A stretch of 64,000 nucleotides of DNA from Bacteroidales bacterium (GTDB lineage Bacteria > Bacteroidota > Bacteroidia > Bacteroidales > UBA932), in contig JAFZBF010000026.1 in the NCBI GenBank assembly GCA_017561885.1, forward strand, positions 1 to 64,000, in the 5' to 3' direction. The notes below the pieces were generated by a model. It saw only the letters and a list, made by a program, of their open reading frames with translations. It did not search any database and was not told where the DNA came from. Of the stretch, positions 37,589 to 47,421 are shown in pieces. Every line of letters starts with the position of its first letter. The stretch's first letter is position 1. The translations under genes were made by a program, and so were the position numbers.

Positions 37589-38279
37589 TCTTGATCCTGG
37601 GCTCGTTTTTGGCATACATCTTCGCGTCCTTGAAGAAATTGGTCACGAGGAACCCGAGGAGTACCACGATCATCACGATGGCCACCAGATCGAAAAGTGT
37701 CAGGCTGCAGTCGTGACCCAGAAGATTGACGTCCAGCCTGAACTCGCGGATGGCCGTCACATAGATGAGCACCGTGTTGACTATGGCGCCCATGGCGCGG
37801 AACTCGGTTGGCCCAAGTTTCGCGTAGGTCAGCTTGAATTCACCTTTGAGGTGAGCGCTGATATAGACATATATCGAAAGCAGGAGGTAGCAGACAAGAA
37901 CCAGCATGGCCAGGTTGAAGTGGACGAGGGTCGATATGCCGAACCCCACGAATATCACCACTTCGCTGAAACAGTCGATCATGTGGTCCACGAAGAATCC
38001 ATAGGTGGGACGCTGAGTGTTGCGGTAGCGGGCCAGCGTGCCGTCGAGCGAATCGCCGTACCAGTTGACAAGCAAGCCGAAAGTCGCGAGCCAGAGGAAA
38101 TTGATATTCTTGCCGGACAGAGCAAATCCCAGCCCTACCAGCAGTGCGCCCAAAGCGCCCAGGCAGGTGAGCATATCAGAGGTGACCCAGGCCGGCTGTC
38201 TGGCGGCAAGCCAGTTGAGGGCTTTCTTCTCAGGTCCGTTGAGTATGGATGTCTGTATCCTCCGGCTTTGCGTTACCAT
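37572..38279 (-). CDS. CDP-alcohol phosphatidyltransferase family protein
   Basis: 235-residue integral membrane enzyme with the family signature Asp76-x2-Asp79-Gly80-x2-Ala-Arg84-x9-Gly94-x3-Asp98-x3-Asp102 (YGDSLDGTLAR, then GFFVDHMID). It transfers a phosphatidyl or similar group from a CDP-lipid to an alcohol. Five or six membrane segments are visible. The acceptor cannot be read from the sequence. It forms a two-gene unit with the downstream acyltransferase fusion, suggesting a phospholipid or lipid-anchor pathway. Confidence 0.87.
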   Translation of the reverse strand: MVTQSRRIQTSILNGPEKKALNWLAARQPAWVTSDMLTCLGALGALLVGLGFALSGKNINFLWLATFGLLVNWYGDSLDGTLARYRNTQRPTYGFFVDHMIDCFSEVVIFVGFGISTLVHFNLAMLVLVCYLLLSIYVYISAHLKGEFKLTYAKLGPTEFRAMGAIVNTVLIYVTAIREFRLDVNLLGHDCSLTLFDLVAIVMIVVLLGFLVTNFFKDAKMYAKNEPRIKNGKRG

Positions 38280-38393
38280 ATTATCCGAGTTGTTTCTTAT
38301 GTCCTGTTATGTTCTTCCTGATATCTTCGTAAGTCCAACTTACTAATATACAAATGTATCTTAAAAATGAAATAACTGCAAAAAAGAGCGTAT

Positions 38394-38543
38394 ACTTTGG
38401 GGTAGGTCCGATGAAAAGTGCCAGACCTACACCACTGGAACTATCTGGGAGGCCGATTCCTGGGGTAGGTCCCGACCATTTCATGGGACCTACACCAAAA
38501 CCGCGCGAGACCTATACCAAAAGTGCCCGGGACCTACACCAAA
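38394..38543 (-). repeat. Right copy of the 150-bp inverted repeat
   Basis: Reverse complement of 35395-35544 with four mismatches, in two pairs (near 38485-38490 and 38504-38509 on this copy). It lies between the phosphatidyltransferase start and the symporter stop, ending 9 nt before the latter. The GTAGGTCC units appear here as GGACCTAC and GGGGTAGGTCC. Confidence 0.92.
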
Positions 38544-38552
38544 TTCTATAGC

Positions 38553-39503
38553 TTATCTGCTCCTTGCCTTGTACAGCTGCCAGGAGTTGTAAAGATTGTG
38601 CCAGATGCTGTAGAGGCCGCCGGCGAGGGATGTGACGGGGTTCATGAAGGTGTAAGCCACCCATATGAGGAACATGGTGTTCTTCTGGCCGAAAGACTGG
38701 CCGGCGGTGACCCTGTCGCCGTAGCGCTCACCCACCTTGTGGCCGAGGGCGAACTGCAGCACGCAGGTCAGCGCCGAGATCACGCCGATTCCGATGATGT
38801 AATACCACGCCACATCTGTGTGTACCAGAGAACGCGTGGTTATGGCAAGCGCCAGGGCCAGGCAGATTGTCCATAGGTAAAACGCCAGATCCTTCGGCTT
38901 GCAGACCAGCTCATTGACATTAGGCAGGAAATACCGCACCAGCACCGCCAGGATCAGCGGCAGCACGAGTATCGAGAACACCTTCCCCATCATCGTTCCA
39001 AGGGCCTGCATGAAACTCATCGTAGTGTCCGGATTCAGCAGCGGCACCGACACTGAAATCAGGAAGGCCGTCACCACATTGATCATCATCGTATAAGTCA
39101 CCGTCGAGGCCATGTCGCCGCCTAGCTTGCCCGTCACCACCACCGCAGCAGTAGCAGTAGGACAGATCATGCACAGCATAAAGCTCTCGATGAGGATATC
39201 GACCGATTCGCTGAAATCCGTAAGGCAGAGCAGCAGCACGCAGAGCAGATAGCATCCGGCCTGGATGAGCAGCATCCACAGATGCCACGGGCGGAAACGC
39301 ACGGTCTTCGGGTCGATCTTGCTGAACGACAGGAAGAGCATGCAGAAAAGCAAGGCCGGCTGCAGGAAGCCCACCAGTTTGTTGGCCGCCACGTGTGCCT
39401 GTGGAGGCAGATGCAGCGCAGCGAATATGAAATACGCGGCCACGCCCGCTGCCATAGACACGGGCAGGGCCCAATTCTTCAGGAATGTTACCAGCTTGCT
39501 CAA
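38553..39503 (-). CDS. Bile acid:sodium symporter-like membrane transporter
   Basis: 316 residues with about ten hydrophobic segments. [29 protein letters not shown] and the late [16 protein letters not shown] fit the BASS superfamily, in which two crossover segments bind sodium. Known BASS substrates include bile acids, pyruvate, pantoate and other organic anions. Its start overlaps the leuB stop by 4 nt. This suggests it moves a keto acid or intermediate of branched-chain amino acid metabolism, by inference from position. Confidence 0.72.
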   Translation of the reverse strand: MSKLVTFLKNWALPVSMAAGVAAYFIFAALHLPPQAHVAANKLVGFLQPALLFCMLFLSFSKIDPKTVRFRPWHLWMLLIQAGCYLLCVLLLCLTDFSESVDILIESFMLCMICPTATAAVVVTGKLGGDMASTVTYTMMINVVTAFLISVSVPLLNPDTTMSFMQALGTMMGKVFSILVLPLILAVLVRYFLPNVNELVCKPKDLAFYLWTICLALALAITTRSLVHTDVAWYYIIGIGVISALTCVLQFALGHKVGERYGDRVTAGQSFGQKNTMFLIWVAYTFMNPVTSLAGGLYSIWHNLYNSWQLYKARSR

Positions 39504-40561
39504 GCTTTCTTGATGTAATCGACTATCCAGGCGCCGACCTCCTTGGTGCCGTACCTGGCGCCGCCCTCCACCTGAATCTCAGGGGTGCGTACATTGGCGT
39601 CGAGCGATGCCTTCACGGCCTTGCGTACGAGGGCCCCCTCCTCCTTGCAGTTGAAATATTCGAACAGCATTGCGACAGAAAGGATCTGTGCAAGAGGGTT
39701 GGCGATGTTCAGACCCTTTGCCTGAGGCCACGAGCCGTGGATGGGCTCGAACACGGGAGTATGCTCTCCGGTGGAAGCCGACGGCAGCAGGCCCATGCTT
39801 CCGGTGATGCAGCTGCCTTCGTCGGTCAGGATGTCGCCGAAGGTGTTCTCGGTCACCATCACATCGAAGAAGGTAGGCTCCTGAATCATCCTCATTGCAG
39901 CGTTGTCCACATACATATAGTCTGTGCGGACTTCAGGCCAGCTGCCCTCCATCTCCTGGGCGATTTTGCGCCACAGGCGGCTCGAGGCAAGCACGTTGGC
40001 CTTGTCCACCACGGTGAGGTGACGGCCACGGCGCATCGCATATTCGAAACCGACCTTGAGGATGCGCTCGATCTCGGGACGGGTGTAGTAGTTCGTGTCG
40101 TAAGCCTTGTCGTTGTCCTGATACTTCTCGCCGAAATACATGCCTCCGGTGAGCTCGCGTATGCAGATGAAATCGGCGCCGCGCACGAGGTCCTCGCGAA
40201 GAGGAGACTTGTGGATCAGGCAGTCGAAGGTTTCTACCGGACGGATGTTGGCGTACAGGCCGAGTTTCTTGCGCATTGCGAGAAGACCCTGCTCGGGACG
40301 CACCTTGGCGGTGGGATCGTTGTCGAACTTGGGGTCGCCTACTGCAGAGAAGAGCACTGCATCAGCATCCATACAAGTCTGGAAAGTATCCTCCGGGAAA
40401 GGGTCCCCTACCGCATCGATCGCTGCGGCGCCGCAGATCGCGTCCTTGAATGCCACTTTGTGGCCGAACTTTGCGCAGACCGCGCTCATCACGTCCACAC
40501 CCTGTTTTGAAATCTCAGGTCCGATGCCGTCTCCGGCAAGAACTGCTATCTTGAAATCCAT
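39500..40561 (-). CDS. leuB: 3-isopropylmalate dehydrogenase
   Basis: NAD-dependent oxidative decarboxylation of 3-isopropylmalate, third step of leucine synthesis (the same enzyme often serves methylmalate). The 353 residues contain [14 protein letters not shown], the substrate arginines in IRPVETF and [26 protein letters not shown] with the catalytic Lys, and the NAD site [20 protein letters not shown]. It ends the biosynthetic part of the leuCD-synthase-leuB operon. Confidence 0.95.
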   Translation of the reverse strand: MDFKIAVLAGDGIGPEISKQGVDVMSAVCAKFGHKVAFKDAICGAAAIDAVGDPFPEDTFQTCMDADAVLFSAVGDPKFDNDPTAKVRPEQGLLAMRKKLGLYANIRPVETFDCLIHKSPLREDLVRGADFICIRELTGGMYFGEKYQDNDKAYDTNYYTRPEIERILKVGFEYAMRRGRHLTVVDKANVLASSRLWRKIAQEMEGSWPEVRTDYMYVDNAAMRMIQEPTFFDVMVTENTFGDILTDEGSCITGSMGLLPSASTGEHTPVFEPIHGSWPQAKGLNIANPLAQILSVAMLFEYFNCKEEGALVRKAVKASLDANVRTPEIQVEGGARYGTKEVGAWIVDYIKKA

Positions 40562-40572
40562 ATCATTCCTTT

Positions 40573-42108
40573 TTAATTGTTTTCTTTCTGTTCGCTGGCC
40601 AGTATGTTCAGCATTTTGAGCGTAGCCTTGATGGCAGCCTCGACCTGGTCCGCATCAAGGCCGCGGGTATGTATCACGCGTCCGTTCCAGTCCCAGTAGA
40701 TGGTAGTCTGGACGAGGGCGTCGGTACGGCCTCCGGGAGGAATCGAAACCACGTAGTTCGTCAGCCACGGGAAAGCCGTATGCATATTGTCCTTGTAGAT
40801 GTGGCGCACGGCACGCACGAAGGCGTCGTACTGGCCGTCTCCGCTGGCCTGGCCCTCGTAGATCTCGCCGTCTATCTCCAACTTGACGCTGGCGATCGGC
40901 TTGAGGCCGTAGGCGGTAGTAACCATATAGCTCAGGAGCTTGACGCGGTCTTCGGCGGCGCTGTCGTGCTTAAGCACGTCGCTCACGATGTACGGCAGGT
41001 CGTCGGCCGTCACCACTTCCTTCTTGTCGCCGAGTTCGATGATCCTCTCGGTGACGCGGCGGGTCTGTTCGGGCGTCAGCTCGAGGCCGAGGCTCTCGAG
41101 GTTCTTGAGTATGTTGGCCTTGCCGCTGTTCTTGCCCAGCGCATATTCCCTCTTGCGGCCGAAACGCTCCGGAATCAGGTCGTTGCAGTAGAGGTTGTCT
41201 TTCTTGTCGCCGTCGGCGTGGACTCCGGCCACCTGTGTGAAGACATATTCACCCACGACAGGACGGTTCGGCGGAATCGGCACTCCTGAATAGCTAGCCA
41301 CCATACGGCTCACCTCGTGCAGACGGCTCTCGTCAATGCCGGTCTCGACATTCGCGAGGTCCTTGAGGATAGCCTGCACGCTGGCCAGAGGAGCGTTGCC
41401 GGCCCTCTCGCCGAGTCCGTTCACGCAGGTGTGCACGCCTTTGCAGCCTGCCTTCACTGCAGCCAGTGTGTTGGCGGCAGCCAGGTCGTAGTCGTTATGA
41501 GCGTGGAAGTCGAAGTGGATCTCGGGGTAAGACGCCACCATCTTCCTTATGAAATCAGACACCTGGCAGGGGCTCAGGACTCCCAAAGTGTCCGGAAGCA
41601 TGAATCTTTTTATTCCGCTGTCGACAAGAGCCTCCATCAGGTTGAAGACGTAGTCGGGAGAATCCTTCATACCGTTGCTCCAGTCCTCGAGGTACAGGTT
41701 GACGGCCACGCCGGCGGCTGAAGCGTCGGCAACGGCCTTGCGGATGTCGGCGTAGTGCTCCGCGGGAGTCTTGCGCAGCTGCTGGGTGCAGTGGCGGTAC
41801 GAGCCCTTGCAGAGCAGGTTCATCGTGCGGCAGCCGCAGTCGAGCAGCCACTGGAGCGATGCACCGCCGTCCACGAAGCCGAGCACCTCGATGCTGTCGA
41901 GCCTGCCGTGGCGGGCAGCCCAGGCGCAGATGTCGCGCACGGACTCCTTCTCGCCGGCCGACACGCGGGCGGAGGCAACCTCGACCCTGTCGACCTTGAG
42001 GTCCATCAGCAGCGTACGGGTTATGAGCAGCTTTTCGTGGGCGAGGAAACTCACCCCTGTCGTCTGCTCGCCGTCGCGCAGCGTGGTGTCCATTATCTCT
42101 ACTCTCAT
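40573..42108 (-). CDS. 2-isopropylmalate / citramalate synthase family protein
   Basis: 511-residue HMGL-like TIM barrel with [19 protein letters not shown] at the start and the metal-binding HAHND in [28 protein letters not shown] and a C-terminal LeuA-type allosteric domain ([33 protein letters not shown]) follow. It condenses acetyl-CoA with 2-ketoisovalerate (leucine) or pyruvate (isoleucine). The TTGVSF loop differs from the canonical LeuA PGVS-type loop I expect, so substrate is open. ATG 42108, 7 nt after the leuD stop, is chosen; an upstream in-frame extension overlaps leuD. Confidence 0.85.
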   Translation of the reverse strand: MRVEIMDTTLRDGEQTTGVSFLAHEKLLITRTLLMDLKVDRVEVASARVSAGEKESVRDICAWAARHGRLDSIEVLGFVDGGASLQWLLDCGCRTMNLLCKGSYRHCTQQLRKTPAEHYADIRKAVADASAAGVAVNLYLEDWSNGMKDSPDYVFNLMEALVDSGIKRFMLPDTLGVLSPCQVSDFIRKMVASYPEIHFDFHAHNDYDLAAANTLAAVKAGCKGVHTCVNGLGERAGNAPLASVQAILKDLANVETGIDESRLHEVSRMVASYSGVPIPPNRPVVGEYVFTQVAGVHADGDKKDNLYCNDLIPERFGRKREYALGKNSGKANILKNLESLGLELTPEQTRRVTERIIELGDKKEVVTADDLPYIVSDVLKHDSAAEDRVKLLSYMVTTAYGLKPIASVKLEIDGEIYEGQASGDGQYDAFVRAVRHIYKDNMHTAFPWLTNYVVSIPPGGRTDALVQTTIYWDWNGRVIHTRGLDADQVEAAIKATLKMLNILASEQKENN

Positions 42109-42115
42109 AGCGGTC

Positions 42116-42712
42116 TTATGCGTTGGCTTTTTCCCAGGCTTCGATCTTGTCCCTGCTCTGGAGCAGGAAGTCGATGTCGTCAAGGGCGTTCATCAGACAG
42201 TATTTCTTGTAACCGTTTATTGCGAACTTCTCGCTGCGGCCAGTCGCGTTGTTGGTAACGGTCTGGGCCGGGACATCCACGGTCACCTCGGTCTTCGGGT
42301 CGCGGGCGATGCTGTCGAACAGCTCGGCCAGGAACGGCTCGCTTACCACTACGGGCAACACGAAGTTGTTGAGCTCGTTGTTCTTGTGGATGTCTGCGAA
42401 GAAACTTGATATCACTACCTTGAAACCATATCCTGCGATGGCCCAGGCGGCGTGCTCACGGCTGCTTCCGCTGCCGAAGTTCTTGCCTGCCACGAGGATC
42501 TCGCCACCGTAGGCAGGGTTGTTGAGCACGAAGCCGGCATTGGGAGTTCCGTCGGCGTTGTAGCGCCAGTCGCAGAACAGGTTGTCGCCGTAGAACTTTT
42601 CATCCTTCGTAGTGGCCTTCAGGAAGCGGGCAGGGATTATCTGGTCGGTGTCCACGTTCTCGAGAGGCAGAGGCACGCAGGTGCTTTTTATGATATTGAA
42701 TTTCTGTTTCAT
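42116..42712 (-). CDS. leuD: 3-isopropylmalate dehydratase small subunit
   Basis: Swivelling subunit of isopropylmalate isomerase, 198 residues. VPLPLENVDTDQIIPARFLK is the N-terminal signature; FGSGSSREHAAWAI is the substrate-binding loop. It pairs with LeuC encoded 21 nt upstream. Confidence 0.96.
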   Translation of the reverse strand: MKQKFNIIKSTCVPLPLENVDTDQIIPARFLKATTKDEKFYGDNLFCDWRYNADGTPNAGFVLNNPAYGGEILVAGKNFGSGSSREHAAWAIAGYGFKVVISSFFADIHKNNELNNFVLPVVVSEPFLAELFDSIARDPKTEVTVDVPAQTVTNNATGRSEKFAINGYKKYCLMNALDDIDFLLQSRDKIEAWEKANA

Positions 42713-42733
42713 CTTTTTGAATTTGAAGGATGG

Positions 42734-44128
42734 TTACAAAAGTGTCCTGGGATCGGTGATATAACCGGTGACGGCGGCTGCGGCGGCCATCAGCGGGCTT
42801 GCGAGAACTGTGCGCGATCCGGGACCCTGACGGCCCTGGAAATTGCGGTTCGAAGTGGATACCGCCAGTTTGCCTGCAGGAATCTTGTCATCGTTCATGG
42901 CCAGGCAGGCCGAGCAGCCGGGCTGACGGATCTCGAAGCCTGCAGCCTGCAGCACTTTGTCGAGACCTTCGTCCTCTATCTGTTTCTTCACCATCCACGA
43001 TCCGGGAACCAGCCAGGCGGTGACCCAGTCGGCTTTCCTGCGGCCTTTGGCGATAGATGCGAAAGCGCGGAAATCTTCGATACGGCCGTTGGTGCAGGAA
43101 CCGCAGAACACATAATCGACCTTCTTGCCCTTGAGCGAATCGCCGGGAGCGAACTGCATATAGTCGAGAGCCCTTGTGAACGACTCGCGGCCAGATGCAG
43201 GAACATCTTCCACGGCAGGTATGCGGCTTGAAATACCCATACCCATACCGGGGTTGGTGCCGTAAGTCACCATAGGCTCGATGTCCTCAGCCTCGAAGCG
43301 GATCTCGCGGTCGAACACTGCGTCGTCTCCGCTCTTGAGAGTCTTCCACTCCTCGACAGCCTTGTCCCAGGCTTCACCCTTTGGAGCGAACTCGCGGCCC
43401 TTGAGATATTCGAAGGTAACCTCGTCGGGAGCGATGAAACCTCCGCGGGCTCCCATCTCGATCGACAGGTTGCAGAGGGTGAGGCGGCCTTCCATCGACA
43501 GCGACCTTACTGCACTGCCAGCATATTCCACGAAATAGCCGGTCGCTCCGCTAGTGGACATCTTGCTCATGATGTACAGGGCCACGTCCTTCGCTGTCAC
43601 GCCCTTGCCGAGCTTTCCCTCGACGCTGATGCGCATCGAAAGCGGTTTCTGCTGCAGGATGCACTGCGATGCAAGCACCATCTCCACCTCGGAGGTGCCG
43701 ATGCCGAACGCAACTGCACCCACCGCACCGTGGGTGGAAGTATGCGAATCGCCGCATACTATCGTCATGCCGGGCAGCGAGAGACCTCTCTCAGGACCTA
43801 CCACGTGGATGATTCCGTTGCGAGGATCCATCATTCCGTAGTGTGTCAGGCCGAACTCGGCAGCATTGGCCGCCAGAGTGTCTACCTGCTGCTTCGAAAC
43901 CGGATCTGCAATGGGTTTGTCCTGGTCGTGTGTAGGGGTGTTGTGGTCGGGCATGCAGAAAATCTTCTCGGGGCGCAGGCATTTGATGCCACGTGCGCGC
44001 ATGCCGTCGAATGCCTGGGGAGTCGTAACTTCATGGCAGTAAAGACGGTCGATATAAACCTGTACGGGGCCGTCCTCTACCTGCTGAACCACGTGCCTGT
44101 CCCAGATCTTGTCAAAGAGAGTGTTCAT
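42734..44128 (-). CDS. leuC: 3-isopropylmalate dehydratase large subunit
   Basis: Aconitase-like subunit, 464 residues. The Fe-S ligands are in [16 protein letters not shown] and [38 protein letters not shown] is the central block. As first gene of the operon it starts 29 nt after a TATCTTTG box. No leuA lies upstream. Confidence 0.96.
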   Translation of the reverse strand: MNTLFDKIWDRHVVQQVEDGPVQVYIDRLYCHEVTTPQAFDGMRARGIKCLRPEKIFCMPDHNTPTHDQDKPIADPVSKQQVDTLAANAAEFGLTHYGMMDPRNGIIHVVGPERGLSLPGMTIVCGDSHTSTHGAVGAVAFGIGTSEVEMVLASQCILQQKPLSMRISVEGKLGKGVTAKDVALYIMSKMSTSGATGYFVEYAGSAVRSLSMEGRLTLCNLSIEMGARGGFIAPDEVTFEYLKGREFAPKGEAWDKAVEEWKTLKSGDDAVFDREIRFEAEDIEPMVTYGTNPGMGMGISSRIPAVEDVPASGRESFTRALDYMQFAPGDSLKGKKVDYVFCGSCTNGRIEDFRAFASIAKGRRKADWVTAWLVPGSWMVKKQIEDEGLDKVLQAAGFEIRQPGCSACLAMNDDKIPAGKLAVSTSNRNFQGRQGPGSRTVLASPLMAAAAAVTGYITDPRTLL

Positions 44129-44157
44129 ATGGGCCTTTCGATAGGGATTACAAGCGG

Positions 44158-44165
44158 CAAAGATA
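44158..44165 (-). promoter_or_regulatory. -7 box of the leuC operon promoter
   Basis: Minus-strand TATCTTTG fits TAnnTTTG, 29 nt before the leuC ATG. No clear -33 TTG and no leucine-rich leader peptide are present between box and gene. Confidence 0.5.
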
Positions 44166-44207
44166 AGTATTAATTTACATATCGTCGCGCCATATTGACA
44201 CCGAAAA

Positions 44208-44243
44208 CAGCATTCCCCGAGACAATAAGTCCGGGGAATGCTG
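44208..44243 (-). terminator. Terminator after the zinc metallopeptidase gene
   Basis: CAGCATTCCCCG and CGGGGAATGCTG form 12 perfect pairs around a 12-nt loop, followed on the minus strand by TTTT. It separates the metallopeptidase gene from the leuC promoter. Confidence 0.85.
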
Positions 44244-44290
44244 AATTATCAAGAATTCAGACCGCCAGAAGACGGTCGGAAGCTTGCAGA

Positions 44291-45154
44291 TTACAAAGCA
44301 GAGTATGCCGGTGAGAACGTGTCTCCGTCGGCAGGGTTGCCGGTGGTGAGGCCCTTCTTGAGCCACCTCATCCTCTGTGCTGAAGTGCCGTGGGTGAATG
44401 AATCCGGAACGGTACGGCCATAAGTCTGTTTCTGCAGACGGTCGTCGCCGATGGCTGAAGCTGCGTCAAGACCTTCCTTGATGTCGCCGTCCTCCAGTGA
44501 ATGGTAATTCTTGTTGTCGTGATATGCCCAGACGCCTGCATAGAAGTCTGCCTGGAGCTCGAGCCTTACGCTGAGCTGGTTTGACACTGTCTGTGAAGAG
44601 CGCGCCATCTGCTGGTGAACCTTGTCGAGGGTTCCGAGCAGGTTCTGTACGTGGTGGCCGACCTCGTGGGCGATAACGTATGCCCAGGCGAAATCGCCCG
44701 TCGTACCGAACTGGCGTTTCATATCCTTGAAGAACGACATGTCGAGGTATACGCTCTGGTCAGCCGAGCAATAGAACGGCCCTGAAGAAGAGGTGGCGCC
44801 GCCGCAGCCTGACTGTACCGCATCGGTGAAGATGACGAGTTTCGGGGGAACATATGTCAGTCCGTTCTGACGGAAGATGGCAGACCAAACGTCCTCGGTG
44901 CCGGCCAGAATCTTGGTGCAGAACTCGAAGAGCTGGCGATCTTCCTCGGTCTCGACATACTCGGTGCCGGAAACACTGCCGCCGCCCATCTGGTTGGCCA
45001 TTTGGATAACCTCGGCAGGGTTCCTGCCAAGCAGCATATAGATGATACCTACGATAACTATACCGCCGAGTCCCAGGCCGCCGACGGTCTTGGCTGTAGA
45101 CGAACCCCTGCGGTCCTCGACATTTGTACTTTGTCTTCTGCCTTCGAGTTGCAT
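44291..45154 (-). CDS. Neutral zinc metallopeptidase (YpfJ-like)
   Basis: 287 residues. A membrane segment after a charged N-terminus (TVGGLGLGGIVIVGIIYMLLG, about 23-43) anchors it; the catalytic part faces the periplasm. AYVIAHEVGHHVQNLLG carries the HExxH zinc site, and the later Glu in LELQADFYAGVWA is the third ligand. SGCGGATSSSGPFYC contains conserved Cys typical of the family. Substrate unknown. Confidence 0.88.
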   Translation of the reverse strand: MQLEGRRQSTNVEDRRGSSTAKTVGGLGLGGIVIVGIIYMLLGRNPAEVIQMANQMGGGSVSGTEYVETEEDRQLFEFCTKILAGTEDVWSAIFRQNGLTYVPPKLVIFTDAVQSGCGGATSSSGPFYCSADQSVYLDMSFFKDMKRQFGTTGDFAWAYVIAHEVGHHVQNLLGTLDKVHQQMARSSQTVSNQLSVRLELQADFYAGVWAYHDNKNYHSLEDGDIKEGLDAASAIGDDRLQKQTYGRTVPDSFTHGTSAQRMRWLKKGLTTGNPADGDTFSPAYSAL

Positions 45155-45196
45155 AGTATTAGTGTTTTAGTATTGTTATTTCAGATTCAGAATGAA

Positions 45197-45204
45197 CAAA
45201 TTTA
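45197..45204 (-). promoter_or_regulatory. -7 box of the zinc metallopeptidase gene
   Basis: Minus-strand TAAATTTG fits TAnnTTTG, 42 nt before the start codon, in an AT-rich gap after the second glutamine synthetase gene. Confidence 0.42.
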
Positions 45205-45225
45205 AATAAAAATACGTTACGATAA

Positions 45226-47412
45226 TCAGAGCGCAGCCAAAAGCTCCCTGTATTTTGTCAGAGGCCAGAGCGAATCGTCGACTATCATCTCCAGCTCGTC
45301 TATGGACTGTCTCAGCTCTGTCATTATAGGCACGACACGGGCCTCGTACTGCCCCGCCCTCTCGGGAATGTCGGCGATGCGGTTCACCTCGTGGCGGATA
45401 GTGGTCATACGGCCAGCCGTCTCGTTGATTATGTTCGACAGCTCGGCAATGCGAGAGAGAGTCTCCATCTCCTTGCCGGCATACTCCTGCAGTCTGTCGG
45501 GGAAGAACTCCTTTATGCCGCGGATATTCTCAATGAGGATATTCTGGTATTTGATGGCGGTCGGGATGATGTGGTTGGTGGCCATATCCACCAGCACTTT
45601 CGACTCGATCTGCACTTTCTTGAGATAGGTCTCTTCCTTTATTTCGAAGCGGGCAGTGATCTCGCTGCGGTTCATCACCTTGTATTTCTCGAAGAGGGCC
45701 ACGTTCTTCTCGTCGAGGTACTCCTTGAAGGCCTCGGTCACGCAGTTTATGTCCTTGAGCCCCCTCTTGTAGGCCTCTGAGAGCCACTGCTCGCTGTAGC
45801 CGTTGCCCTCGAAACGGATGTCCTTCGAAGCGATGACGAACTTGCGGATGGTCTTCAGTATGGCCTCGTCCTTCTTCATACCCTTGCTGATGAGCTTCTC
45901 GACCTCGCTGCGGAATGCGTCCAGCTGCTCGGCCACAGCAGTGTCGATCACTATTATCGGCATAGAGCAGTTGGCTGACGAACCTGTGGCGCGGAACTCG
46001 AAACGGTTGCCGGTGAAGGCGAAAGGAGAAGTGCGGTTGCGGTCGGTGTTGTCGAGCATGATCTCCGGAATCTTGCCGATGTTCAGCTTGATGGCGGTCT
46101 TGCCTTCCGGAGTGAACTTGCTGGCCGCGCTCTTCTCGATGTCGTTCATCATCGCGGTCATAGTGCTGCCGCAGAATACTGAAAGAACCGACGGCGGAGC
46201 TTCGTTGCCGCCCAGACGGTGGGCGTTGGTGGCGGAGGCGATGGATGCCATCAGCAGCGAGCCGTACTTCTCAGCTGCCATCAGGGTGCAGACGAAGAAG
46301 GTCAGGAAGAGCATGTTTCCCTTCGGGTTGCGCGCCGGGGCGATCAGGTTTACACCAGTGTTGGTCGAAAGAGACCAGTTGCAGTGCTTGCCGCTGCCGT
46401 TCACGCCCTGGAAGGGTTTCTCGTGGAATATCACCTTGAGATGGTGCTTTGGCGCAACCTTGTTCATTATCGTCATCAGCAGGATGTTGTGGTCGGCGGC
46501 CACATTGGCCTCCTCATAGACGGTAGCGCATTCGAACTGGTTGGGAGCAACCTCGTTGTGTCGGGTCTTCAGAGGGATGCCGAGCCTGTAGGCCTGTTCC
46601 TCGAACTCCTTCATGAAGTTCTCCACCCTCTCGGGTATGGCACCCCAGTAGTGGTCCTCGAGCTGCTGGTCCTTGGCGGCGGGATGGCCCATCAGGGTGC
46701 GGCCGGTCTGCTGCAGGTCGGCGCGCGAATTGAACAGGGCCTCGTCCACCAGGAAGTACTCCTGCTCCCAGCCGAGGTTGGTCACCACCCTGTCGATATC
46801 CTTGTCGAAGAGGCGGCACACCTCCACGGCGGCTTTGTCCACAGCTGCCATAGCCCTCAGCAGCGGGGCCTTGAAGTCGAGCGCCTCGCCGGTGTAGGCC
46901 ACGAAGATGCTGGGGATGCAGAGGGTTTTGTCGATCACGAAGGTGGGAGAAGACGGATCCCAGGCGCTGTAGCCGCGGGCCTCGAAGGTGTTGCGGATGC
47001 CGCCGCTCGGGAACGAACTTGCGTCAGGCTCCTGCTGCGAGAGCACGTTGCCGCTGAACGACTCGAACGACTTGCCGCCGGGCAGGGGCTCCAGGAAGGC
47101 GTCGTGCTTCTCCGCTGTAGATTCGTTCAGGGGCTGGAACCAGTGGGTGTAATGGGTGGCGCCGCGCGAGATGGCCCACATCTTCATACCGGCTGCCACC
47201 TGGTCGGCTATCTTGCGGTCGATGCGCTTGCCGCCCTCGATGGCCTCCATCACGCTTGCGAATGCATCCTTGGAGAGATACTCACGCATCTGCTCCTTGC
47301 CGAACACATCTATGCCGAAATACTCGGAAATCTGCCTGTCGTTGGGAGTGAATTTCACCGCCGGACGGGTCTGCATCTGTTCCAGAGCCTTGAATCTTAC
47401 AGAATCTGCCAT
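45226..47412 (-). CDS. Glutamine synthetase type III, second copy
   Basis: 728 residues of the GSIII class, with HYTHWFQPLNE, QQEPDASSFPSGGIR, VNGSGKHCNWS and NRTSPFAFTGNRFEFRA, in the same order as the operon copy but with many substitutions (for example CRLFDKDIDRVVTNLGWEQEYFLV). Catalytic blocks are intact, so it is probably active. An upstream in-frame TTG (47433) falls in the promoter region; ATG 47412 is preferred. It stands alone with its own repeat-rich upstream region, suggesting separate regulation. Confidence 0.94.
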   Translation of the reverse strand: MADSVRFKALEQMQTRPAVKFTPNDRQISEYFGIDVFGKEQMREYLSKDAFASVMEAIEGGKRIDRKIADQVAAGMKMWAISRGATHYTHWFQPLNESTAEKHDAFLEPLPGGKSFESFSGNVLSQQEPDASSFPSGGIRNTFEARGYSAWDPSSPTFVIDKTLCIPSIFVAYTGEALDFKAPLLRAMAAVDKAAVEVCRLFDKDIDRVVTNLGWEQEYFLVDEALFNSRADLQQTGRTLMGHPAAKDQQLEDHYWGAIPERVENFMKEFEEQAYRLGIPLKTRHNEVAPNQFECATVYEEANVAADHNILLMTIMNKVAPKHHLKVIFHEKPFQGVNGSGKHCNWSLSTNTGVNLIAPARNPKGNMLFLTFFVCTLMAAEKYGSLLMASIASATNAHRLGGNEAPPSVLSVFCGSTMTAMMNDIEKSAASKFTPEGKTAIKLNIGKIPEIMLDNTDRNRTSPFAFTGNRFEFRATGSSANCSMPIIVIDTAVAEQLDAFRSEVEKLISKGMKKDEAILKTIRKFVIASKDIRFEGNGYSEQWLSEAYKRGLKDINCVTEAFKEYLDEKNVALFEKYKVMNRSEITARFEIKEETYLKKVQIESKVLVDMATNHIIPTAIKYQNILIENIRGIKEFFPDRLQEYAGKEMETLSRIAELSNIINETAGRMTTIRHEVNRIADIPERAGQYEARVVPIMTELRQSIDELEMIVDDSLWPLTKYRELLAAL

Positions 47413-47421
47413 AAAACCTTG

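Noticed and set aside
35395-38543. Composite transposon or insertion sequence
   Set aside because: The 150-bp inverted repeats have no transposase between or beside them and no target-site duplication is evident, so only a bracketed segment can be claimed.
44129-44290. Leucine leader peptide or attenuator before leuC
   Set aside because: The hairpin at 44208-44243 is upstream of the promoter box and terminates the metallopeptidase gene; no Leu-rich frame lies between promoter and leuC.
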